From Microbacterium sp. 1.5R (GTDB lineage: Bacteria; Actinomycetota; Actinomycetes; Actinomycetales; Microbacteriaceae), in NCBI RefSeq assembly GCF_007667425.1, contig NZ_VDRC01000001.1:62001-126000 (forward strand): a DNA stretch of 64,000 nt. Direction: 5' to 3'. Positions within the stretch are counted from its first letter, which is position 1; every line of letters begins with the position of its first letter. Shown here one piece after another: positions 55,541-62,474 of this stretch. The notes under the pieces were generated by a model. That model searched no databases, had not been told where the DNA came from, and saw only the letters and a program-made list of their open reading frames with translations. Both the position numbers and the translations under genes were made by a program.

Positions 55541-55812
55541 CCGCCGTTCAGGAGGCCGGGGATGCGCGCGAACATCTCGTTCGAGAACGCGATCAGCTCG
55601 GCGATCATCCAGTGCCCGCTGACGAGCAGCGCGATACCGACTGCCACGAGCTTGGGGACGAACGAGATCGTCATCTCCTGCACCTGCGTGATCGACTGCA
55701 GCAGGGAGATCGCGAAACCCACCACCAGCGCCGTGATGAGAAGCGGTGCGCAGAGCTTCGCTCCGAGGATCAGGGCGGCCTGCCCGATGTCGATGACGGC
55801 CTCCGGGCTCAT
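55537..55812 (-). CDS. fliQ: Flagellar export protein FliQ
   Basis: FliQ (91 residues) has two membrane helices, ALILGAKLCAPLLITALVVG and LVAVGIALLVSGHWMI, flanking the conserved SLLQSITQVQEMTISFVPK. It surrounds the FliP-FliR core of the export channel. It begins with ATG within the fliP stop (TGATG) and ends inside the fliR start, so the three subunits are translated in sequence. Confidence 0.95.
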   Translation of the reverse strand: MSPEAVIDIGQAALILGAKLCAPLLITALVVGFAISLLQSITQVQEMTISFVPKLVAVGIALLVSGHWMIAELIAFSNEMFARIPGLLNGG

Positions 55813-56654
55813 CAGCCACCCCCGCTGTAAGACTGCACGAGGGCGGTGATGACCATTCCCCACCCGTCGATGAGGAGGAACAGGAGGATCTTGAACGGCA
55901 GCGAGATCATCACGGGCGGGAGCATCATCATGCCCATCGACATGAGGGCGCTCGCGACGACGAGGTCGATGACGAGGAACGGGACGAAGATGACGAACCC
56001 GATGAGGAACGCGGCCCGGAGCTCGCTGATCATGAAGGCGGGGACGAGGGTCTGCAGGGGGATGTCGGCCGCGTCGGTCGGATTGTCGAGCTGCGCCGCG
56101 CGGTGCATCAGCGCGATGTCCTCCTCGCGGGTGTACGACAGCATCCAGTCGCGCAGCGGCGCCTGAGCCAGATCGAACGCCTGACCGAAGTCGATCTGAC
56201 CTGCCGTGAACGGGCTGACCGCGACCGTGTTGATGTCGGTGAGCACCGGCCACATGATGAACAGCGTCAGGAAGAGGCTGAGGCCCGCCAGCACTTGGTT
56301 CGGCGGGATCGACGGCAGCGACAGCGCGTTGCGGGTGAGGGCGAGCACCACGAAGATCTTCGTGAAGCTCGACATCATCAGCAGCAGGGCGGGGGCCACG
56401 CTGAGCACGGTGATGCCGAGCAGCGTCATGATGCTGTCTGACGGGGTGCCGTTGATGCCGTTGATCGTCACCCCGCCGCCATCACCCGTGTCGTCGGGCA
56501 GCACCGCGGCCTGGGCGTGTCCCGCGCCGAGCAGGATCACGACGGCGGCGACGCCCAGAGCCACGAGCACGATGCCCGTGACGTGGAGACCGGCACGTGT
56601 GCGCGGGCGCCGCTCGAGCGCACACGGCGCGGAGAGGGGCACGACTGGGGACAC
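55812..56654 (-). CDS. fliP: Flagellar export protein FliP
   Basis: FliP (280 residues) has a signal-like first helix (TGIVLVALGVAAVVILLG), a periplasmic part GVTINGINGTPSD and helices including VAPALLLMMSSFTKIFVVLALTRNAL and a C-terminal MMMLPPVMISLPFKILLFLL. These match the FliP signature. The GTG at 56654 has GGAG 9 nt upstream. A sigma-28-like promoter at 56724-56754 precedes it, so fliP-fliQ-fliR-flhB-flhA may be made from a separate transcript. Confidence 0.94.
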   Translation of the reverse strand: MSPVVPLSAPCALERRPRTRAGLHVTGIVLVALGVAAVVILLGAGHAQAAVLPDDTGDGGGVTINGINGTPSDSIMTLLGITVLSVAPALLLMMSSFTKIFVVLALTRNALSLPSIPPNQVLAGLSLFLTLFIMWPVLTDINTVAVSPFTAGQIDFGQAFDLAQAPLRDWMLSYTREEDIALMHRAAQLDNPTDAADIPLQTLVPAFMISELRAAFLIGFVIFVPFLVIDLVVASALMSMGMMMLPPVMISLPFKILLFLLIDGWGMVITALVQSYSGGG

Positions 56655-56723
56655 GGCGGCACTCCGAGAATGGGTGTCGTGGCCGATCCGTAGCCAGGGG
56701 TCGAGCGATCCGTGCTCGTGGAC

Positions 56724-56754
56724 GACTATCGCGACAACGCGCCCCCGGCGTAAC
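56724..56754 (-). promoter_or_regulatory. Sigma-28-like promoter between fliO and fliP
   Basis: Minus strand GTTAC-N14-GTCGCGATAGTC, 70 bases before the fliP start. The 12-base GTCGCGATAGTC is identical to the copies before flgN and flbD. Confidence 0.75.
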
Positions 56755-56771
56755 CACGGGCGCGCACGAGG

Positions 56772-57233
56772 TCAGGCGACGGAACGCAGGGCGCGGTCGA
56801 CGATGTCGTCGGGCGGCGTGGTCGGCGCCGGCTCGACGACCGAGATCATGTCGTCCTCGGCGATCGGCGCCTCCTGCGTGTCGACGACGCTCACGCCCTG
56901 CTCGGTCACACCCAGCACGTAGCGGATGCCGCCGAACTCGGCGACGACGAGCTGCGCGCGCCCGCCGAGTCCGGACCGCGCGACCACGGTGATCTTCTCG
57001 GGGCGGGGGCGGCGGACCGGCGCCGGGCGCTCGGAGCGGACAGAGCGCTCGGAGCGGACCGAGCGCGCCGGACGCACGCGAGCAAGCCGCGAGAGCTTCG
57101 TCGGCACGAGTCCGGCGAAGGGGCTCGCTCCCGTCGCCTGACTCTTCTGCAGACGCTTGCTGAGGAAGACGAGCAGACCGAGCACGGCCGCCAGCGCGAC
57201 GACCGCACGGACCGCGACGAGGAGGTCGTCCAC
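56772..57233 (-). CDS. fliO: Flagellar biosynthesis protein FliO
   Basis: FliO (153 residues) has one N-terminal membrane helix (LVAVRAVVALAAVLGLLVFL) followed by a basic linker and a small soluble domain, EKITVVARSGLGGRAQLVVAEFGG. It stabilises assembly of FliP. The linker holds a doubled SVRSER repeat encoded by two 18-bp units. The start is GTG at 57233, two bases after the fliN stop. The sequence is variable in this family, so the call depends partly on position. Confidence 0.82.
   Translation of the reverse strand: MDDLLVAVRAVVALAAVLGLLVFLSKRLQKSQATGASPFAGLVPTKLSRLARVRPARSVRSERSVRSERPAPVRRPRPEKITVVARSGLGGRAQLVVAEFGGIRYVLGVTEQGVSVVDTQEAPIAEDDMISVVEPAPTTPPDDIVDRALRSVA
57028..57063. repeat. 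Tandem 18-bp repeat in fliO
   Basis: Two copies of CGCTCGGAGCGGACAGAG with one mismatch, encoding the doubled SVRSER linker of FliO. Confidence 0.75.
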
Positions 57234-57235
57234 GG

Positions 57236-57892
57236 CTACACGACCTCGGCGCCGTCGAGGATCCGCTCCACGCGGATCGCGAAGTCGCCCTCGGCGACGA
57301 CGACCGTACCGTGGCCGATCAGGCGACCGTTGAGCTTGATGTCGGCCGGAGAGCCCGCCGCGCGGTCCAGCTCGACGACGCGCCCTGGTTCGAGCGACAG
57401 CACGTCGCGCACCGGCATCCGCGTCCGCCCGATCTCGACGACGAGCTCCATCTCGACCCCCGCGATCCGGCTGAGCCGCTGCGGGCCGGTCTGCCCGGCC
57501 GGCGCGGACCCGTCGATGCGCACCGCGGTGCGGGCGACGACCGCACCGCCGGCGTCGACCAGGTCGAACACCTGCGTTCCCGCGTCGGTGAAGACAGAGG
57601 CGGCAGGTACGACCTCGCCGTCGCCCAGGGCGCCGGCACCGAGCACGACCACGGCCGCCTCGAGGATCGGATGCAGCCGGTCCGCGAGCGGGGCGCCCGC
57701 CGACCCGTCTTCGAGCTGCGACGGATCCACCACCTGAATCGCGATGCGGGCTCCCGGCGTGCCCGTGAAGGTCACAGCGACGGCGTCTCCGACTGCTCCC
57801 GGATCGGTGGAGGGCGCCGGGATGACGGGGAAGGCGAACGGCAGCCTGCCGGCAATCGCCGCAGCGACGGCGGTCTCGTGGAAGGTGCTCAT
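57236..57892 (-). CDS. fliN: Flagellar motor switch protein FliN
   Basis: FliN (218 residues) is a C-ring component. The last 80 residues are a SpoA domain (GVEMELVVEIGRTRMPVRDVLSLEPGRVVELDR, then RLIGHGTVVVAEGDFAIRV). The first 130 residues are an extra domain with ARIAIQVVDPSQ and ILEAAVVVLG that resembles the CheC/FliY-type N-terminal region, although I do not see its phosphatase motif. The ATG overlaps the fliM stop (TGATG). Together with FliM it forms the switch that reverses rotation. Confidence 0.92.
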   Translation of the reverse strand: MSTFHETAVAAAIAGRLPFAFPVIPAPSTDPGAVGDAVAVTFTGTPGARIAIQVVDPSQLEDGSAGAPLADRLHPILEAAVVVLGAGALGDGEVVPAASVFTDAGTQVFDLVDAGGAVVARTAVRIDGSAPAGQTGPQRLSRIAGVEMELVVEIGRTRMPVRDVLSLEPGRVVELDRAAGSPADIKLNGRLIGHGTVVVAEGDFAIRVERILDGAEVV

Positions 57893-58809
57893 CAGTGGTT
57901 CTCCTCAGGGGTGCTGGTGATCAGGCAGGTCAGTCGGGAACCACGGCTGCCGGGGGTGGCGAAGCCGATCGTCGTCCGATCGGCCACGAGCTCGTAGGGG
58001 CGGGTCTCGGGGTGCGGCAGCCGCAGCAGGTCGCCGGGCGCGAGGTCGAGCACCTCCCCCGCACCGATGGTGATCGGCGCGAGTCGCAGCGTGACCTCGA
58101 GCGGCGCGCTGCGGACCTGCTCCAGCGAGTGCGCGGCGGTGTGCGCCGTCGCGGCGTCGGAGCCGGATGCCGCGAGGCGGTCGACCACGGCGGAGGCCGG
58201 GAGCATGACCGTCGCGGAGGTCTCGACGTCACCGAGGCGCATCGAGTACCGCGCGACGATCACCGCCGCGGTGCCGGAGATCACCTGCATGTACTGCGGG
58301 TTGTAGTGCACGGCCGAGAAGCGGGGTTCGCCGGGTAGCAGCCCGTCGAGGCTCGCGTGCAGGTGCTCGAACGTGCCCTCCATCAGGTGCCGTACGAGCG
58401 CGAGCTCGATCGGGGTGAAAGTGCGGCCGGCGGGGAGCGAGGTGCTGCGCCCGCCCATCATCTGCACCACCCACAGCAGTGCGCTGTCGAGGCCGAACTG
58501 CACCACGCAGGGCTCGTCGCGGCCGGGAAGCGTGCCGGCGACCATGGCCGTCGTGCCGGGCAGCGTCTCGGCGTACTCCTCGTACGAGATGAGTTCGACG
58601 CGTTCGAGAGCCAGGTGGGCCCTGACCCTCACCTTCGCGGTGAGCTGCGACGACCACAGCCGCGCGAAGGACTCGAAGGCCGCCTCCAGGTGCCGCGTGC
58701 TCTCGCGGTCGAGCTGGGTGGGGCGACTGAAGTCGTACGCGGGGTACCGGGTCGCGGGATCGTCGAGCACGGCTGCGGGCATGAGGGGCTCCTCGGCGGT
58801 GATGGTCAT
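57892..58809 (-). CDS. fliM: Flagellar motor switch protein FliM
   Basis: FliM (305 residues) has a middle domain starting at PAYDFSRPTQLDRESTRHLEAAFESFARLWS and containing a GGxG-like QMMGGRS. It closes with a SpoA domain (PLEVTLRLAPITIGAGEVLDLAPGDLLRLPH). The N-terminal CheY-binding peptide (LSQxEID in E. coli) is not evident, so CheY docking may use a different sequence. The ATG at 58809 overlaps the motB stop (ATGA). Confidence 0.93.
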   Translation of the reverse strand: MTITAEEPLMPAAVLDDPATRYPAYDFSRPTQLDRESTRHLEAAFESFARLWSSQLTAKVRVRAHLALERVELISYEEYAETLPGTTAMVAGTLPGRDEPCVVQFGLDSALLWVVQMMGGRSTSLPAGRTFTPIELALVRHLMEGTFEHLHASLDGLLPGEPRFSAVHYNPQYMQVISGTAAVIVARYSMRLGDVETSATVMLPASAVVDRLAASGSDAATAHTAAHSLEQVRSAPLEVTLRLAPITIGAGEVLDLAPGDLLRLPHPETRPYELVADRTTIGFATPGSRGSRLTCLITSTPEENH

Positions 58810-59630
58810 CGGGGTCGATCCTCTCCGGCGGCGGACGCGAGAGCGGGGATGAGGGCGCGCACCTGATCCTCTTCGGAGGACTCCACGACGATGTCGACAC
58901 GGCGGTTGCTCGCCAGCGCCTCCGGCGCATCGCCCTGCGCGATCGGCCTCGTGTCGGAGAACGCGGTGGCCTTCACCCTCGCGCCCGCGATGCCTTCGTG
59001 TTCGACGAGGAACCGCGCGACCTGCGTCGCGCGGCCCCCCGACAGCTCCCAGTTGGTCGCGAAGGGGTATGCCGAGACGCGATGGTCGGCGTGGCCCTCG
59101 ATGGAGACCTGGTTGTCGACCGAGGTGAGGACGTCTCCGATCGAGTCGAGCACGGCATCCGCCTTGCCCGAGAGAGTCGTGCTGTTGTCACTGAAGAACG
59201 TCTCGGCGCCGACGAGCCCGACGCGCAGGCCGCGCTCATCGATCACGAACGACACGGTGTTCTGCAGACCCTGCGCCGTGAGCGCCTGATCCATCCGGGC
59301 GCGGATCTCTTCCAGCGACTCGTACTCCGCGGTCGCCCGTGCCTGCAGATCGATCACGCCGTCGTCGTCGCGCAGCTCAGGGGGCACGACGACCCCCTCG
59401 GCGATGTCGGCGGCGCCCTCCGTGCTCTCCTCCTGGCCGAATCCGGTCGCGAGACTGTTGGCGAGCATCTCGAACTTCGTCGCGTCGACGTTCGACATCG
59501 CGAACAGCACGATGAAGAGGCACATGAGCACGGTGACCATGTCGGCGTACGACACGGCCCAGCGCTCGTCGGGCTCGTCGTGCGAATCGTCCGCATGTCC
59601 GCGACCGCGTGCGCGACGGGCAGTGCTCAC
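58806..59630 (-). CDS. motB: Flagellar stator protein MotB
   Basis: MotB (274 residues) has one membrane helix, SYADMVTVLMCLFIVLFAMS, with the proton-binding Asp30. A plug and linker follow, then the OmpA-like peptidoglycan-binding domain (EGHADHRVSAYPFATNWELSGGRATQVARFL, with NRRVDIVVE). It anchors the stator to the wall. Since the host is an actinobacterium with a thick wall, the linker length fits. The GTG at 59630 overlaps the motA stop (GTGA). Confidence 0.94.
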   Translation of the reverse strand: MSTARRARGRGHADDSHDEPDERWAVSYADMVTVLMCLFIVLFAMSNVDATKFEMLANSLATGFGQEESTEGAADIAEGVVVPPELRDDDGVIDLQARATAEYESLEEIRARMDQALTAQGLQNTVSFVIDERGLRVGLVGAETFFSDNSTTLSGKADAVLDSIGDVLTSVDNQVSIEGHADHRVSAYPFATNWELSGGRATQVARFLVEHEGIAGARVKATAFSDTRPIAQGDAPEALASNRRVDIVVESSEEDQVRALIPALASAAGEDRPR

Positions 59631-60421
59631 GCGTCCTCTCCCCGCGCGTCGGACGCCTTCGACTTCTTCTCCTTCGGGCGCACCGTCGACATCGCCTCGA
59701 GGCGTTCGCGCAGCAGGTGCGGCGCGCTGCCGGCCTGGATCGCGAGCATGCCTTCGGCGACGAGCGTCATGCGCTCGAGCTCGACCGCGCCGATGCGGTT
59801 CAGGCGTCCCGCGATCGGGTTCCAGATGAAGTTGGCCGAGAGCAGACCCCACAGCGTCGCCACGAATGCCGCAGCGATCATGGGGCCGAGGTGGTCGGGC
59901 TCGTCGAGCTTCTCGAGCACGTGCGTGAGCGAGACGACCGTGCCGACGATGCCGATCGTCGGAGCGTAGCCGCCCAGCGAGGCGAAGAACCGCGCGGCGA
60001 TGCGAGTGCGCGAGGAGGCCGCTTCGATCTCGTCGTCCATGACCTGCCGGAGGTCTTCCGCGTCGGTCCCGTCGGCGAGAGCCTGCAGTGCCTGCCGGGT
60101 GAAGTCGTCGGGGGCGCCGTCGAGTTCCTGCTCCAGGGCGAGGAGCCCTTCGCCTCGCGCTTTCTCGGCATAGCCGACGAGGAACGGGATCACCGCCTCC
60201 GGCGTCATCCGCGGACCGCGCACCATGCGACCGAGGCTCGCGGCGGCGAGCTTCGTGTCGCGCAGCGTGTGGCTCGCGATGCCGACACCGATGGTCGAGC
60301 CGAGCACGAGGATCATCGGGGCGGGGATGAGCAGCGCCTGGAAGCTCGCGCCCTCCATCGTGATCATCGCGACGAGGGCGCCGAACGCGAGGACGACGCC
60401 GATGAGGAATGCGGGATCCAC
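59627..60421 (-). CDS. motA: Flagellar stator protein MotA
   Basis: MotA (264 residues) has helices at residues 4-20, 28-50, about 140-160 and 172-190, with a cytoplasmic loop between that carries charged residues acting on FliG. The conserved GYAPTIGIVGTVVSLTHVLEKLDEP and a MIAAAFVATLWGLLSANF segment place it in the MotA/TolQ group. It begins GTG two bases after flbD and overlaps motB by 4 bases. Whether the ion is H+ or Na+ cannot be told. Confidence 0.94.
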   Translation of the reverse strand: MDPAFLIGVVLAFGALVAMITMEGASFQALLIPAPMILVLGSTIGVGIASHTLRDTKLAAASLGRMVRGPRMTPEAVIPFLVGYAEKARGEGLLALEQELDGAPDDFTRQALQALADGTDAEDLRQVMDDEIEAASSRTRIAARFFASLGGYAPTIGIVGTVVSLTHVLEKLDEPDHLGPMIAAAFVATLWGLLSANFIWNPIAGRLNRIGAVELERMTLVAEGMLAIQAGSAPHLLRERLEAMSTVRPKEKKSKASDARGEDA

Positions 60422-60423
60422 GA

Positions 60424-60651
60424 TCAGACCTCGCCCTGTCCGGTCGGACGTGCCGTCATCGCCTGCGCGGCGCCGAGCACCCGCGCCCGGTAGGTCACGA
60501 TGAGGTCGATGACGGCATCCATGCTCTCCGAGATCACGTAGACGTGTCCGTCGACCATGTGCAGAGTCGTATCCGGTGATTCCTGGATCCGCTCCACGAG
60601 ATCGGGGTTGACCGCGAACCTCGTGTGGTCGAGGCGGGTGACGGTGATCAT
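60424..60651 (-). CDS. flbD: Flagellar FlbD family protein
   Basis: This 75-residue protein has ITVTRLDHTRFAVNPDLVERIQESPDTTLHMVDGHVYVISES, the small FlbD/SwrD family pattern that in Bacillus raises motor power together with MotAB. The location directly before motA fits. An ATG at 60651 is used because the family starts with MITVTRL; the longer in-frame extension runs through the promoter region. A sigma-28-like promoter lies at 60690-60720. Confidence 0.9.
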   Translation of the reverse strand: MITVTRLDHTRFAVNPDLVERIQESPDTTLHMVDGHVYVISESMDAVIDLIVTYRARVLGAAQAMTARPTGQGEV

Positions 60652-60689
60652 GCGGGGTCTCCGGACGTGGGAGGGAGCGAGTCTGTTCC

Positions 60690-60720
60690 GACTATCGCGA
60701 CGAGGCCCGCGCCGGGTAAC
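60690..60720 (-). promoter_or_regulatory. Sigma-28-like promoter upstream of flbD-motAB
   Basis: Minus strand GTTAC-N14-GTCGCGATAGTC, 39 bases before the flbD start. It is the third identical copy of the motif in this locus. Confidence 0.75.
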
Positions 60721-60741
60721 CAGCCGCAACCGCTCCCCCCT

Positions 60742-60807
60742 CTTCTTCTGCGGGAGGGAGGGTCAGCGCTTGAGCTTCTTCTGCGGGAGGGAGGGTCAGC
60801 GCTTGAG
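60742..60807. repeat. Perfect 33-bp tandem duplication at the flgE 3' end
   Basis: Copies at 60742-60774 and 60775-60807 are identical. The unit spans the last four codons of flgE (coding LKR and stop) plus downstream bases, so the second copy leaves a spare LKR-stop in frame after the real stop. The length, 33, is a multiple of three. Confidence 0.9.
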
Positions 60808-61962
60808 CTGGGTGAGTTCCTGCAGCACCTCGTCGCTCGTGGTGATGATGCGGGCATTCGCCTGGAAGCCGCGCTGGGCGACGATGAGGTTCGTGAACTC
60901 CTGCGACAGGTCGACATTGCTCATCTCGAGGAACCCCGACTGCAGGTTCCCGAACCCGGCCTGCCCTGGTTCACCCATGCGCACGGCGCCCGAGTTCACC
61001 GAGGCGCGGTAGGCGGAGTTCCCCGCCTTCTCGAGTCCCTCCGGGTTGTCGAACGCGGCCATCGCGACCTTCGCGAGCGTCTGCGTCGCCCCGTTGCTGA
61101 ACGTGCCGACGATCGATCCATCGCCGGTGATGCTGTACGACTTCAGCGTGCCGGCCGCGGCGCCGTTCTGCTCCGTGACGGCGACCGTCGACAGGGTCGC
61201 ATAGCCGGTCACCGTGCTGAGGTCGACCGTCACCGTGTCTGCGACGAGCCGGAGCCCGCCACCGGTCTGCGTGCCGTTGTCGAAGGCGAGTGAGCCTGAG
61301 GCGCCACTGACCGGCTCCGCGACATCCCACCCGGCCGCCGTGCGGGTGAAGGTCAGGCTGAGGGTCGAGGGCGTGCCCTGTGCGTTGTACACCGTGACGT
61401 CGCGGATCAGCTCGTCGCCGACCGCGGCCGTCGACGGGAGGTTGCCTGCGACGGTCGCCTCGGTGGTCGGGCGCGCGGGGGCGACGGCGTCGAGCGGCAG
61501 CACGATGTCTCCGGCTGCGGCGCCGGTGTTGACGACGCCGTTCTGCCCGGCCCACCCCTGCACCACCGAGCCGTCTGCGGTGACCATCTTGCCCGTGGCA
61601 TCGAACGAGAAACCGCCGGCCCTGGTGTACAGGGTCTCGCCGCCCGCGCGCACGGCGAAGAACCCGTCGCCCGCGATCATGAGGTCTCCCCCGCGCCCGG
61701 TCGCCTGCGCCGAGCCCTGCGCGAAGTTCGTGCGCACGCCGGCGACCTGCACGCCGAGTCCGACCTGGGCGGGGTTGCGTCCGCCGACCTGGTCGTCGGG
61801 GATGCCGGGGTTGCCGACGAGCTGCGAGAGCGAATCCTGGAACAGCACCGACGAGCCCTTGAAGCCTGCGGTGTTGACGTTGGCGATGTTGTTGCCGGTG
61901 ACGTCGAGCATCGTCTGGTGCGAGCGGAGCCCGGAGATGCCGGAGTAGAGCGAGCGAAGCAT
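60796..61962 (-). CDS. flgE: Flagellar hook protein FlgE
   Basis: FlgE (388 residues) has the rod-hook N-terminal signature MLRSLYSGISGLRSHQTMLDVTGNNIANVNTAGFKG. The FlgE mid region (GDGFFAVRAGGETLYTRAGGF) follows, and the conserved C-terminal helix is SNVDLSQEFTNLIVAQRGFQANARIITTSDEVLQELTQLKR. It polymerises into the hook. Gene order fliK-flgD-flgE matches other Gram-positive loci. A 33-bp duplication lies over its stop codon. Confidence 0.95.
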   Translation of the reverse strand: MLRSLYSGISGLRSHQTMLDVTGNNIANVNTAGFKGSSVLFQDSLSQLVGNPGIPDDQVGGRNPAQVGLGVQVAGVRTNFAQGSAQATGRGGDLMIAGDGFFAVRAGGETLYTRAGGFSFDATGKMVTADGSVVQGWAGQNGVVNTGAAAGDIVLPLDAVAPARPTTEATVAGNLPSTAAVGDELIRDVTVYNAQGTPSTLSLTFTRTAAGWDVAEPVSGASGSLAFDNGTQTGGGLRLVADTVTVDLSTVTGYATLSTVAVTEQNGAAAGTLKSYSITGDGSIVGTFSNGATQTLAKVAMAAFDNPEGLEKAGNSAYRASVNSGAVRMGEPGQAGFGNLQSGFLEMSNVDLSQEFTNLIVAQRGFQANARIITTSDEVLQELTQLKR

Positions 61963-61991
61963 GGTGTTCTCTCTTCCTGTGTGAGACGGGG

Positions 61992-62465
61992 TCAGGCAGC
62001 CGGAGCGGCCGGTGTGGTCGGTGTGGTCGGAGTGGTCGTGGAGGCGACGCCGGTGAGCGCGTCGAGTGCGATGGTCTTGTCGCCGATGGTGACCTGGGGC
62101 ACCGGCCCGTCGAAGGACACCTTGGTGACGATGCCGGTGACGGCCTTGCCGTCGGCATCCTTGTAGCCGGCTTCCTGGCCGATGAGCGCGGTGGCCGCCT
62201 GGCGCATGTTCAGTGCGAAGGCCTCGGTGCCGTTGTCGGCGAGGGCGGTGAGCTTCTCCATCATGGCCAGTTGAGTCGTCTGGGAGATCATCTCGTTGGT
62301 GTCCATCGGGTTCGACGGATCCTGGTGCGTGAGCTGGGTGACCAACAGTTTCAGGAAGACCTCGCCGTCCATGACCTGCTTGCGGGCTGCGGGGTCGGTG
62401 GTCGCGCCGGTGTGGATCGAGCTCGTCGCGTCGATGGACGGCGCTGCGGTGATGGGGGTGGTCAT
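61992..62465 (-). CDS. flgD: Flagellar hook assembly protein FlgD
   Basis: FlgD (157 residues) caps the growing hook. The FlgD core is DGEVFLKLLVTQLTHQDPSNPMDTNEMISQTTQLAMMEKL, and a short tail has a TTPTTPTTPAAPAA repeat. There is no C-terminal FlgD Ig/Tudor-like domain, so this is a short form. It starts at an ATG 9 bases after the fliK stop and ends 29 bases before flgE, in a clear operon. Confidence 0.93.
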   Translation of the reverse strand: MTTPITAAPSIDATSSIHTGATTDPAARKQVMDGEVFLKLLVTQLTHQDPSNPMDTNEMISQTTQLAMMEKLTALADNGTEAFALNMRQAATALIGQEAGYKDADGKAVTGIVTKVSFDGPVPQVTIGDKTIALDALTGVASTTTPTTPTTPAAPAA

Positions 62466-62474
62466 GGCGTCCTC

